In this document: in pieces, positions 23,256-31,620 of the stretch
Numbering within the stretch: the first letter of the stretch is position 1
Layout: the number at the start of each line of letters is the position of its first letter
Assembly (NCBI GenBank): GCA_019686175.1
Contig: JADGHJ010000011.1
Span: 1 to 33,521 of the forward strand
Direction: 5' to 3'
DNA length: 33,521 nucleotides
Origin: Chloroflexota bacterium
Lineage (GTDB): Bacteria; Chloroflexota; UBA6077; JAJPHF01
Program-made: the position numbers and the translations under genes
Notes under the pieces: generated by a model
Seen by the model: the letters and a program-made list of their open reading frames with translations, nothing else
Databases searched by the model: none
What the model was told of the DNA's origin: nothing

Positions 23256-24664
23256 CGCCCTCGCCTTCCTGGCGGCGCCACGTGGGGCCGCTTCTTCAGC
23301 GGCGCTCCGCCCGCCAGGCTGCTCATGTCGCCCATGGCCCCCGGCAGGAGGCCCTTGACGTGGCGCGGCATCTTGGCGCCGCTCATCTGCTTCATCATCT
23401 GCTGCATCTGCTTGAAGGTGTTCAACAGCTGGTTCACATCGGCGGTCGTCGTGCCGCTGCCGCGGGCGATGCGGCGCTTGCGGCTGCTGCCGATGATCTC
23501 CGGATGCGCCCGCTCGTACGGCGTCATCGACTGGATGATCGCCTCCACGCGCTTCAGGTCCTTCTCGTGGATGGCGGGTAGACGCTGGTCACGCAGCAGC
23601 TTGCCCATCCCTGGGATCATGTCCAGGATCTGCTCCAGGGGGCCCATGTTGCGGATCTGCTGCAGCGACTTGAGGTAGTCGTTCAGGTCGAAGCTGCCGG
23701 TCTTGACCTTGCGCTGCATCTCCAGCGCCTGGTTCTGGTCGATGGTCTGCTGCGCCCGCTCGATGAGGCTCAGCACATCGCCCATGCCCAGGATGCGCGA
23801 GGCGAGGCGGTCGGGGTAGAACGGCTCGAGGCCGTCGAGCTTCTCTCCCACGCCGAGGTACTTGATCGGGACCCCCGTGACCTCGCGGATCGACAGCGCC
23901 GCGCCGCCGCGCGCGTCGCCGTCCATCTTGGTCAGGATCAGCCCGGTGAGGCCCACCCGCTTGTGGAACTCCTCGGCCACGCGCACGGCGTCCTGGCCGG
24001 TCATCGCGTCGGCGACCAGCAGCACCTCGTGCGGCTGTACGCGCCGCTTGATCTCCTCCAGCTCGCGCATGAGGTCCTCGGCGATCACCAGCCGGCCCGC
24101 CGTGTCGAGGATGACGTACGGCAGGTTCAGCTGCCGGGCATGTTTCACGGCGTCCTGGGCCAGCTCCGGCGGCTTGCGCCGCTCCTCGTAGAACACGGGG
24201 ATGTCGATCTGCTTGCCGAGTGTCTGGAGCTGGGTGACGGCGGCGGGCCGGTACGGGTCGGCCGCGACCAGCAGGCTGCGCGGCCCTTGCTTGCGGAGCT
24301 GGAGAGCCAGCTTGGCGGCGGTGGTCGTCTTGCCCGAGCCCTGCAGGCCGACGAGCATGATCACGGTCGGCGGCTGCGGCGCGATGGCCAGCCGGCTCGG
24401 CTCGCCGAGCAGCACGAGCAGTTCGTCGTGGACGATCTTGATCACCTGCTGGGCCGGGGTGAGGCTCTGCAGCACCTCATGGCCTACCGCGCGCTCGCGC
24501 ACGCGGGCCATGAACGCCTTAACCACCTTGAAGTTGACGTCGGCGCTGAGCAGCGCCTGACGCACCTCCTTCAGCGCCTCGTCGACGTCGCGCTCGTCCA
24601 GCCGGCCCTTGCGGCCCAGCCGGCTGAACACCTCCTGCAGCTTGTCGGACAGGCTCTCGAACAT
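23252..24664 (-). CDS. ffh: Signal recognition particle GTPase Ffh
   Basis: Ffh is the protein subunit of the signal recognition particle, which binds signal sequences on ribosomes and docks with FtsY. The 470-residue protein has the N domain (1-95), a GTPase domain with G1 GLQGSGKTT (residues about 106-114), DTAGR, TKMDGDARGGAAL and the insertion-box DPYRPAAVTQL, and the M domain from about 300 with GSSRKRRIARGSGT, which binds SRP RNA, and a Met-rich end (QMQQMMKQM). The start at 24664 lies 1 nt after the ftsY stop, so translation is coupled. Its stop overlaps the probable start of the downstream ABC ATPase gene. The SRP RNA gene is not in the window. Confidence 0.97.
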   Translation of the reverse strand: MFESLSDKLQEVFSRLGRKGRLDERDVDEALKEVRQALLSADVNFKVVKAFMARVRERAVGHEVLQSLTPAQQVIKIVHDELLVLLGEPSRLAIAPQPPTVIMLVGLQGSGKTTTAAKLALQLRKQGPRSLLVAADPYRPAAVTQLQTLGKQIDIPVFYEERRKPPELAQDAVKHARQLNLPYVILDTAGRLVIAEDLMRELEEIKRRVQPHEVLLVADAMTGQDAVRVAEEFHKRVGLTGLILTKMDGDARGGAALSIREVTGVPIKYLGVGEKLDGLEPFYPDRLASRILGMGDVLSLIERAQQTIDQNQALEMQRKVKTGSFDLNDYLKSLQQIRNMGPLEQILDMIPGMGKLLRDQRLPAIHEKDLKRVEAIIQSMTPYERAHPEIIGSSRKRRIARGSGTTTADVNQLLNTFKQMQQMMKQMSGAKMPRHVKGLLPGAMGDMSSLAGGAPLKKRPHVAPPGRRGR

Positions 24665-24665
24665 G

Positions 24666-25604
24666 CTAACCCCTGCCCCGCTTCTCCTCGCCGAACAGCG
24701 CGTCGACGAAGTCCATTGGCCAGAACTCGGCCAGGTCCTGGAGCTTCTCGCCCGTGCCGATGAAGCGCACGGGGATCTTCAGCTCGTGCACGATGGCGAA
24801 CACCACGCCGCCCTTGGCGGTGCCGTCGAGCTTGGTGACGATCAGCCCGTCCAGCCCCACCGCCTCGCGGAACTGCTTCACCTGGTTGATCGCGTTCTGG
24901 CCGGTAGTGGCGTCGACCACCAGCAGCGTGGTGATCGCCTCGACGCCCTGCTTCTCGATGACCCGCCGGACCTTCTTGAGCTCCTCCATCAGGTTGTACT
25001 TGGTGTGCAGCCGGCCGGCGGTGTCGATCAGCACCACGCCGGCGCCGCGGGCGCGCGCCGCGGCGAGGGCGGCGCGGCCCCCCGAGCCCCCCACGGCGCC
25101 CCGCGGGTGCGCCCACACCGGTAGGCCGGCGCGCTCGCCCCAGATCTTGAGCTGGTCGATCGCCGCGGCGCGGAACGTGTCGCCGGCCGCGAGCAGCACC
25201 CGGTGGCCCTGGTCGCGCCAGTAGGCGCCCAGCTTGGCGATGGTGGTGGTCTTGCCCACCCCGTTGACCCCTACGACGAGCACCGCGTTGAGCTGGTCCG
25301 GCTGGAGCAGCGGCCGCTCGAAGTCGACGCCCTCGGCGATGACCGCCTCCATCTCCTCCTTGAGGATCTCGAACAACTCCTCGCCCGTGCGCGCCTCCCC
25401 GAGCTGCACCGCCTCCCGCAGGCGGCGCAGCAGCTCCTCGGTCGTGGGCACGCCGACATCGGCCTGCAAGAGGATCGCCTCCGCCTCCTCCCACAGGTCG
25501 TCGTCGATCACCGCGGCCTGCTGGAACACGTTGCGGATGCGGTGGACCAGCGACTCGCGGGTCTTCTGCGTGCTGCGATCGAGGCCGAACAAGCGCTTGA
25601 GCAC
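24666..25604 (-). CDS. ftsY: Signal recognition particle receptor FtsY
   Basis: FtsY is the membrane-associated receptor GTPase for the ribosome-SRP complex. The 312-residue protein lacks the long acidic N-terminal domain of enterobacterial FtsY and has the NG core only: N domain about 1-95, G1 [10 protein letters not shown], then [39 protein letters not shown] and a C-terminal [11 protein letters not shown]. It starts at a GTG at 25604; GGAAAGG lies rather far upstream. One segment is odd: after the AHPRGA strand, where FtsY proteins usually have a GADxAxV-type segment, this one reads [10 protein letters not shown] with no length change. It is followed by ffh after 1 nt. Confidence 0.96.
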   Translation of the reverse strand: MLKRLFGLDRSTQKTRESLVHRIRNVFQQAAVIDDDLWEEAEAILLQADVGVPTTEELLRRLREAVQLGEARTGEELFEILKEEMEAVIAEGVDFERPLLQPDQLNAVLVVGVNGVGKTTTIAKLGAYWRDQGHRVLLAAGDTFRAAAIDQLKIWGERAGLPVWAHPRGAVGGSGGRAALAAARARGAGVVLIDTAGRLHTKYNLMEELKKVRRVIEKQGVEAITTLLVVDATTGQNAINQVKQFREAVGLDGLIVTKLDGTAKGGVVFAIVHELKIPVRFIGTGEKLQDLAEFWPMDFVDALFGEEKRGRG

Positions 25605-25652
25605 GAGCGTGTTGCCTTTCCGTCCCGCACGGGTGCGTCGGGGGTGACTATC

Positions 25653-25685
25653 AAAACGGCGCGCGCTGCTAGCAGAGCGGCGCGC
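25653..25685 (-). terminator. Rho-independent terminator-like hairpin after smc
   Basis: Starting 5 nt after the smc stop codon, the minus strand folds as GCGCGC, a one-base bulge and GCT (from 25685), an 8-nt loop, then AGC and GCGCGC, followed by CG and TTTT (to 25653). The hairpin is very stable; the T-run is short. It would separate rnc-smc transcripts from ftsY-ffh, in a gap of 85 bp. Confidence 0.5.
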
Positions 25686-25689
25686 GTAG

Positions 25690-28600
25690 TTAGTGTACCA
25701 CGCCGTTCGTCGTGGCCGCCGGGAGGTCGGCGAGCCGCACCGCGACCACCTGCGACACGGCGTTGTCCACCATCGTCACACCGTAAAGAGTGTCGGCGGC
25801 CTCCATGGTGGTCCGATTGTGCGTCACCACCAGGAACTGAGTCCGCGCGGCCTGCGCCCGCAGCAGCGCGGCGAAGCGGCGGACGTTCGCCTCGTCGAGC
25901 GCCGCATCGACCTCGTCGAGCACGCAGAACGGGCTGGGCTGGACGCGCAGCAGCGCGAACAGCAGCGCCACTGCCGTGAGCGCGCGCTCGCCGCCCGAGA
26001 GCGCGTGCAGCGTCGTCGCGCGCTTGCCGGGCGGCTGCGCGATTACCTCGATACCCGCGCTCAGCACGTCGTCGGTCTCGGCCAGCGCGAGATGGGCGCG
26101 GCCGCCGCCGAACAGCGTCTGGAAGCACTCGGCGAACGCCGCGTTCACGTCGGCGAAGGTCTCCTGGAAGCGCTGGCGCATGCGCTGCTGCAGCTCGGCC
26201 ATCCCCGCGCGCAGAGCGGCGGCCGCCGCTTCGAGGTCCGCGATCTGCCTCTGCACGAACTCCGCACGGGCGGCCACCGCGCGGTACTCCTCAAGCGCAG
26301 CCGGGTCGACCGCGCCGAGGGCGCGCAGCTCGCGCTGGCAGGCCGCGAGCTGGCGGCGGAGGGCGTCCAGCTCACGCGGTGGCAGACTCCCCGCGGACGC
26401 GGCGGCCGGGGGCTCGGCACCCGCGGGGAATAGCGCGCCGTGGCTGGGGACTGTGCCGTCGGGCTCGCCTAGGTCGGCGACGCCCAGCTCCGCGCACAAG
26501 GCGGCGCGCTCGCGGTGCAGTGCCGCCAGGGCGTCAGCCGCCCGCGCGTGGGCCAGCGTCGCCTCGTGACAGCGGGCGTCGGCTGCACGCACGGCCTGCT
26601 GGTGCGTGTGCAGCGCCTCGTCGAGCGCGGCCAGCGTGGCGGCGAGATCGGCCAGCTCGGCGCGCCGCGCCGTCTCGGCAGCCGCCAGGGGGGTCAGTTC
26701 GGCCTCCACCTCAGCCAGGCGCGCGGCCAGGCGGTCACGCACGGCTGCGGTCGCGCGCGCTGTGTCGGCGGCGGTCGCGGCCTCGGCGCCCGCGCGTTGC
26801 TGCTCGGCGGTGACGCGCTCGAGCTCGGCAGTCGCCCGGGCGGCACGCTCGCGGGCCGCCCGAGCCTCGGCGGCCGCTACCGCTCCTGCCGTCCTGGCCG
26901 TCGCCAGTTCGGCGTTCGCCTGGGTCACCGCCTCTTCGGCGGCGCGTACCTGGGCGCCGGCGGCGCGCTCCACGGCTCGAAGCTGCTCGGCATCCTCGCG
27001 GGCACGAGCGAGGGTCGCCTCGATCTCGGCGAGCTCCGCGCGCGCCCGCTGCTGCGCGCTCTCCTCCTGGGCCAGGTCGGCCGCGTGGCGCGCGGCGGTA
27101 CGCCGAGCCGTCTCGCGCGCCTGCTCGGCCAGCCGGACGGCATGCTCTGCCTCGCGTTGGCGCGCTGCCGCCTCGGTGGCAGCCTCGCGCGCCGCGCGCT
27201 CGCGCTCCTCGGCGGCGCGGGCGGCGGCAGCGGCCTCCTCGAGCACAGCCTCGGCGGCGCGCAGCGTGGCCGTGGCTTCCTCCTCGACGGCCGCCAGCCG
27301 GGCTGCCTCGCGCTGGTACGCCAGCAGATGGTCGCCGTCGGCGGCGCGTCCGCCATGCCACTCGCCGTGCCCGCACAGCACGCAGCCCTCGGGCGTGACC
27401 ACCTGGAAATCCGTGGCGCCCGCCGCGCGCAGGCGGCGCCAGAGCTCCGCTGCGTCGGCCAGCGACCGCGCCAGCAGTGTGGTGCCGAGGTAGCGGGCCA
27501 CCAGCTCGGAGTACGGCGCTGGCGCGGCGACGACCTCGGTGGCCAGCGTCCAGCGGGTCCCCGAGCCCAGGGCCTCGCGCACCAGCCGGGCGAACTGCTG
27601 CGCGCGCTCCACAGCCTCCGCCTCACTCAATGGGGCGACGAGTCCCAGGCGGGATGCCGCATGTGCCACGGCGGCGCGCAGACCCGCTACGGCACGCTCC
27701 GGGCTATCGACCACGAGGTAGCGAGTCCGGCCGCCCAGCGCCGCGGCGATCGCCGCCTCGTGCTCGGCGGGCACGCGCAGCAGGGTACCGAAGAGCTGGC
27801 TGCCATCGAGGGCCGGCAGCGTGCTAGCGGCTGTCAGCTCGGGTGCGGCAGCCAGCGCCGTGGCCAGCGCGGCGCGGCGCGCCTCGGCTTCCATAGCCGT
27901 GGCCCGAGCCTGCTCGATGGCCCGCCGCGCCGCGGCGAGCGCGCGGTTCGCCTCCTCGCGCTGCTGGCGCGCCGCCGTCAGGTGCTCCTCGCGCTGGGCA
28001 CGCTCCTGCTGGCTCTCGGCGAGCGCGGCGGCCGCGGCGGCGACCTGCTTCTCGGCGCGCGCCACGGCCTCCTGGGCGGCAGCCGCCTGCTCGGCCAGCG
28101 CGGCCCGCCGGCGCTCGGCGTCGCGCAGGGTGGCGTCTTGCAGGTGGCGGCGCTGCTCGAGACGGGCGATCTCGGCGGTCCGGTCGCGCGCGGTGCGGCG
28201 GGCGGCGTCCAGGGCGCGGCGCGCCGCGGCCAGGCGCGCCTGTGCGCCCTGCACGGCCTGCTCGGCGGCGCGTTGTGCGGCCTCGGCGTCCGCGCGGCGC
28301 GCTTCGGCGGCGCGGGCGGCGGATGCTTGCTCGTCGGCCTCGGCGCGCGCCGCGGCGACCCGCGCGGCGAGCATGCTGGCCGCTGCCTGCCGCTCTGCCG
28401 CGCGATGCTCCGCGGCCGCGAGCCGCTCGGCGGCGACCGCCTGCTCGCGGACCAGCCGCTCGCGCTCACCGCGTAGCTGCCCGAGCCGCTCGCTGAGCGC
28501 AGCGAGATCGGCCTCCGCGCGCTGGCGAGCCTCGCGACGCTCCGCGCGCTCGCGCTCGGCCGTCGCGAAGGCTATCTCGGCGTCCTGGCGGGCGGACCGG

Positions 28601-29352
28601 GCGGCGTCGAGTGCGGCTTGCTCGGCCTGGACCTGCGCCGTCGCGGCCGTCAGGGCGGCGGTGAAGTAGGTGCGGCCGATGGCGAGCGCGCGGGCCACCA
28701 CCTGCGCGCGCTGCTCGGCCCGCGCGGCCGCCGCCCGCAGGCGCTCGACCTCGGGAGCCAGCGCGGTGGCCAGGTCGCGGGCGCGCTGGAGGTTGCCCGC
28801 GGTGGCGGCCAGCTTCTGTTCCGTCTCGGCCAGGCGCTGGGTGTGCCGGCGCACGTCGGCGGCGTCCTCGATCAGCACGCGCCGCTCTTCGGGGCGCTGG
28901 AGGATGAGTTGCTCGACGGTGCCCTGGCCAACCACGCAGTACGAGTCGGGGCCCAGCCCGACGCCGAGCAGCCAATCGTGGAGGTCGCGCAGGCGCACGC
29001 GGGCACCGTTGAGGAGGTACTCGCTCTCTCCCGAGCGGTACAGGCGGCGAGTGACCACCAGCTCGGCGTACGGCAGGGGCACCCGGCCGTCGCTGTTGTC
29101 CAGCAAGAGGCTGACCTCGGCCATGCCCAAGGGCCGCCGCGCGCCCCCACCCGCGAAGATGACATCCTCGGCGCGCCGGCCGCGCAGGGTCCGCGCGCTC
29201 TGCTCGCCCAGGGCCCAACGCAGCGCCTCGGCGAGGTTGCTCTTGCCCGAGCCGTTCGGCCCGACGATGGCGGTGATGCCCGGTTCGAAGCGCAGGCGGG
29301 TGCGCTGCGGGAAGCTCTTGAAGCCGACCAGCTCTAGCTGCTTGAGATGCAA
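25690..29352 (-). CDS. smc: Chromosome condensation ATPase Smc
   Basis: This 1220-residue Smc protein compacts and organises the chromosome with ScpA and ScpB. The N-terminal head has Walker A GPNGSGKSN (residues 31-39), the R-loop/Q-loop region (SEYLLNGARVRLRDLHDWLL, QGTVEQLI) and an ERRVLIEDAADV segment. Two long Ala/Glu/Arg-rich coiled coils flank a hinge at roughly 500-680 (FGTLLRVPAEHEAAIAAALG to EWHGG). The C-terminal head has the signature LSGGERAL (about 1118) and Walker B VLDEVDAALDE with catalytic Glu about 1147. The Ala content of the coils is extreme, in line with the GC-rich genome. The smc start overlaps the rnc end by 19 nt, so the two are co-transcribed. ScpA and ScpB are not here. 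Confidence 0.97.
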   Translation of the reverse strand: MHLKQLELVGFKSFPQRTRLRFEPGITAIVGPNGSGKSNLAEALRWALGEQSARTLRGRRAEDVIFAGGGARRPLGMAEVSLLLDNSDGRVPLPYAELVVTRRLYRSGESEYLLNGARVRLRDLHDWLLGVGLGPDSYCVVGQGTVEQLILQRPEERRVLIEDAADVRRHTQRLAETEQKLAATAGNLQRARDLATALAPEVERLRAAAARAEQRAQVVARALAIGRTYFTAALTAATAQVQAEQAALDAARSARQDAEIAFATAERERAERREARQRAEADLAALSERLGQLRGERERLVREQAVAAERLAAAEHRAAERQAAASMLAARVAAARAEADEQASAARAAEARRADAEAAQRAAEQAVQGAQARLAAARRALDAARRTARDRTAEIARLEQRRHLQDATLRDAERRRAALAEQAAAAQEAVARAEKQVAAAAAALAESQQERAQREEHLTAARQQREEANRALAAARRAIEQARATAMEAEARRAALATALAAAPELTAASTLPALDGSQLFGTLLRVPAEHEAAIAAALGGRTRYLVVDSPERAVAGLRAAVAHAASRLGLVAPLSEAEAVERAQQFARLVREALGSGTRWTLATEVVAAPAPYSELVARYLGTTLLARSLADAAELWRRLRAAGATDFQVVTPEGCVLCGHGEWHGGRAADGDHLLAYQREAARLAAVEEEATATLRAAEAVLEEAAAAARAAEERERAAREAATEAAARQREAEHAVRLAEQARETARRTAARHAADLAQEESAQQRARAELAEIEATLARAREDAEQLRAVERAAGAQVRAAEEAVTQANAELATARTAGAVAAAEARAARERAARATAELERVTAEQQRAGAEAATAADTARATAAVRDRLAARLAEVEAELTPLAAAETARRAELADLAATLAALDEALHTHQQAVRAADARCHEATLAHARAADALAALHRERAALCAELGVADLGEPDGTVPSHGALFPAGAEPPAAASAGSLPPRELDALRRQLAACQRELRALGAVDPAALEEYRAVAARAEFVQRQIADLEAAAAALRAGMAELQQRMRQRFQETFADVNAAFAECFQTLFGGGRAHLALAETDDVLSAGIEVIAQPPGKRATTLHALSGGERALTAVALLFALLRVQPSPFCVLDEVDAALDEANVRRFAALLRAQAARTQFLVVTHNRTTMEAADTLYGVTMVDNAVSQVVAVRLADLPAATTNGVVH

Positions 29353-30116
29353 CCGCCCTCGCCCTCCGCCGCCGTCGGTTCCCTAGTCTCCCACGCGGCC
29401 AGCGCCGCCTCCGCCGCGGCGCGCTCGGCGGCTTGCTTGCTGCGCCCGATGCCGCGCGCGATCTCCTCCTCGCCGAGGCACACGGCCACGGTGAACGTCG
29501 GGCTGTGCTGCGGTCCCACCGTGCTGACCACGCGGTAGACGGGCACCGTGTTGCGCTCCGCCTGGGCCCGCTGCTGGAGCCGCGACTTGACGTCGAGCAG
29601 CGGGCGATCGAGCGCCAGATTGGCCAGCGCCGGGGTAAGGAAGCGGTCCAGGAACCGCTTGACGCGCGACCAGCCGCGCGGGCCGCCGTCGAGATAGATC
29701 GCGGCCACCAGTGCCTCGAACGCGCTGGCCAGCGCCGTCTCGCGCTCGCGTACGCCGCTGGCCTCCTCGCCGCGTCCCACGAGCAGGAAGCGACCGAGAT
29801 CGATCTCCCGTGCCCAAGCGGCCAGGGCGGGAGCGCAGACCAGGTTGGCTCGGCTCAAGGTGAGAACGCCCTCGTTGGCCTGGGGAAACTGGAGGTACAG
29901 GCGCTCGGCCACCGCCGCGCCGAGCACGGCGTCCCCCAGGAACTCGAGGCGTTCGTTGGAGCCTCCTGGCAGGTCGGTGCGCTCGTTGAGCACGGAGCGA
30001 TGTACGAGCGCGGTGAGCAGCAGGGCCCGGTCTTTGAACCGCAGCCCGAGGCGCTGCTCCAGGGCTGCCACGCGGCGCTCGTCGGCGGCGCTGAGCCTCG
30101 TGTCCGATGGTGTCAT
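29334..30116 (-). CDS. rnc: Ribonuclease III
   Basis: RNase III cuts double-stranded RNA during rRNA and mRNA processing. The 260-residue protein has the RNase III domain with the signature NERLEFLGDAVLG (Glu55, Glu58, Asp62) and the second active-site helix SAFEALVAAIYLDGG (Glu134), followed by a dsRNA-binding domain (about 172-245: DVKSRLQQRAQAE to GIGRSKQAAERAAAEAAL). The Asp usually found three residues before Glu134 (Asp114 in E. coli) is Ser131 here. The ATG at 30116 has no Shine-Dalgarno and lies only 8 nt after a perfect TATAAT, so the mRNA is probably leaderless. The gene overlaps smc by 19 nt. Confidence 0.95.
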   Translation of the reverse strand: MTPSDTRLSAADERRVAALEQRLGLRFKDRALLLTALVHRSVLNERTDLPGGSNERLEFLGDAVLGAAVAERLYLQFPQANEGVLTLSRANLVCAPALAAWAREIDLGRFLLVGRGEEASGVRERETALASAFEALVAAIYLDGGPRGWSRVKRFLDRFLTPALANLALDRPLLDVKSRLQQRAQAERNTVPVYRVVSTVGPQHSPTFTVAVCLGEEEIARGIGRSKQAAERAAAEAALAAWETREPTAAEGEGGCISSS

Positions 30117-30124
30117 CGCGGGCG

Positions 30125-30133
30125 ATTATAGCA
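30125..30133 (-). promoter_or_regulatory. Extended -10 promoter giving a leaderless rnc mRNA
   Basis: On the minus strand TGC-TATAAT (30133-30125) is a perfect extended -10 element (TGnTATAAT). No good -35 is visible, as is common for extended -10 promoters. Only 8 nt (CGCCCGCG) separate it from the rnc ATG, so transcription should start at or within about 3 nt of the start codon. It is the only perfect TATAAT on this strand that I noticed near a gene start. Confidence 0.65.
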
Positions 30134-30265
30134 GAGGCGAACGGCTGTTCCCCGTCGCCCCCGCTTCCTGGGGGCGCGGGGAGTACGTGTGCGCGTTCTC
30201 GACGTGGCTCTCGCCAGCTGGCGGCGCGGGCCACATCCTGCGCGCCGCCAGGGGCGCTACTCGGC

Positions 30266-31603
30266 TCAGAACTCCGTGATCCCCGTGAAGCGGAACCGCC
30301 CGACGAGCAGGGCGGGCACCACGTCTCCACCAAACCAGTTCGGTAGCACGATCGCCTCGCGGCTGATCGCCTCGACGCTGGCCAGCGCGTCGAGGACACT
30401 GGTGGTGAATCGCAGGTTGCGTACCGGGCCGACCACCTCGCCGTGCTCGACCAGAAACGTGCCGTCGCGGGTCATTCCCGTGAGGATCGTGTGCAAGGGG
30501 TGGACCACGTTGACGTACCAGAAGCGGGTCACCCACAGGCCGCGATCGAGGCCGCGGAGCAACTCCTCGCGGCCGGCGTTGCCTGGCGCGAGGAACAGGT
30601 TGCCCGGCAGCGGGCCCAGGGTGTTCGGCGCGGGCAGCGCGTGGCCCGTCGACGCGCGGCCCTCCTTGGCTGCCGTCTCACGGTCGTACACCACCCCGCG
30701 CGCGACGCCCTGGCTGATCAGCTCCACGCGCTGCTTCGGCACGCCCTCGAAGTCGAACGCCTGGGGCAGCCCGCGGGGGTCGTGCCCATCGTCCCAGAGG
30801 CTGACGGCGGCCGCCGCCACCGGTTGGCCCAGCCGGCCGCACAGGAAGCTGCGCCCCTCCTGCAGCGCCAGCGCGCCCAGCCCGATGTACGCCAAGTAGT
30901 CCAGCATCTCCGCCACGGCGTACGGCTCCAGCACCACGCGATACTCGCCCGGCGCGACCGTCTGCGGTTGCCGGCCGCGCAGCGCGCGCTCGATCGCCTC
31001 GCGGCCCAGCGCCTCCACGTCCAGCGCCTGCACGTCGGTGGCGGCGCGCTCGGCGTAGCCGGAGCTGTCCTCGCCCAGGATCACCGTCGTGAAGTGGGCG
31101 CGGGTGCTGGCCTGGTAGGCGAACAGGCCCTTGGAGTTGGCCACCGCCAACTCGCGCACGCCGGTGCTGAAGGCGCCAGAGGCGGTCAGCCCGCGCTCAA
31201 CCGCCAGGTCGCACACGGCCCGCACGGCGCGGGCACGCTGCGCTGGCGAGTAGGCGGCGGTCGCCTCGGCGAAGGGATGCAGTGGCGCGATCGCCTGGGG
31301 CTCAGGCAGGCCGGGGAAGTCCGGGTTCTCGGGCTGGAGGCGGGCGATGGCCGTCGCCTGCGCCACGGCATCGGTCAGCGCCGGCGGGTCGAGGCGGTTG
31401 GTCACCACCACGCCGCTGCGGCGGCCGACCACCGCCCGCACGCGCACCTCGGCGTTGCGCTCATAGACGTTCTGGTGGATGCCCGAGTTGGCGAAGCGGG
31501 TGAGCGCGTCGTCGGCCGCCAGCACCACGATCTCGGTCTCGTCGGCCGGCGAGGCGGCCAGGGGGGCGCTCAACAGGTGCTGTAGCTGCTCGCGACCCAG
31601 CAT
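30266..31603 (-). CDS. pmbA: TldE/PmbA family protein (inactive partner of TldD metalloprotease)
   Basis: This 445-residue protein of the TldD/PmbA family is the subunit that pairs with TldD to degrade or process small unfolded peptides, such as modified-peptide leaders in some species. It has the family layout, with an N-terminal domain (VLAADDALTRFANSGIHQNV, VRVRAVVGRRSGVVVTNRL) and C-terminal GTFLVEHGEVVGPVRNLRF, but lacks the HExxxH zinc motif, as TldE proteins do. The ATG at 31603 follows GAGGAGAG, 17 nt after the tldD stop; the frame is open further upstream to 31744 but only inside tldD. 149 bp separate it from rnc. Confidence 0.92.
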   Translation of the reverse strand: MLGREQLQHLLSAPLAASPADETEIVVLAADDALTRFANSGIHQNVYERNAEVRVRAVVGRRSGVVVTNRLDPPALTDAVAQATAIARLQPENPDFPGLPEPQAIAPLHPFAEATAAYSPAQRARAVRAVCDLAVERGLTASGAFSTGVRELAVANSKGLFAYQASTRAHFTTVILGEDSSGYAERAATDVQALDVEALGREAIERALRGRQPQTVAPGEYRVVLEPYAVAEMLDYLAYIGLGALALQEGRSFLCGRLGQPVAAAAVSLWDDGHDPRGLPQAFDFEGVPKQRVELISQGVARGVVYDRETAAKEGRASTGHALPAPNTLGPLPGNLFLAPGNAGREELLRGLDRGLWVTRFWYVNVVHPLHTILTGMTRDGTFLVEHGEVVGPVRNLRFTTSVLDALASVEAISREAIVLPNWFGGDVVPALLVGRFRFTGITEF

Positions 31604-31620
31604 CGCTCTCTCCTCGCCGC

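Noticed and set aside
26515-28476. Long open frame of 653 codons on the plus strand opposite smc
   Set aside because: It is antisense to the Ala/Arg-rich coiled coil of smc. In such GC-rich DNA the opposite strand stays open by codon bias; the peptide is low-complexity with no domain.
26100-28700. Low-complexity Ala-rich sequence as a possible repeat expansion
   Set aside because: Heptad-like Ala/Glu/Arg composition on both sides of a hinge is the normal Smc coiled coil in a GC-rich genome.
30443-31585. Plus-strand open frame of 380 codons opposite pmbA
   Set aside because: A shadow of the clearly recognisable TldE/PmbA gene; composition is typical antisense.
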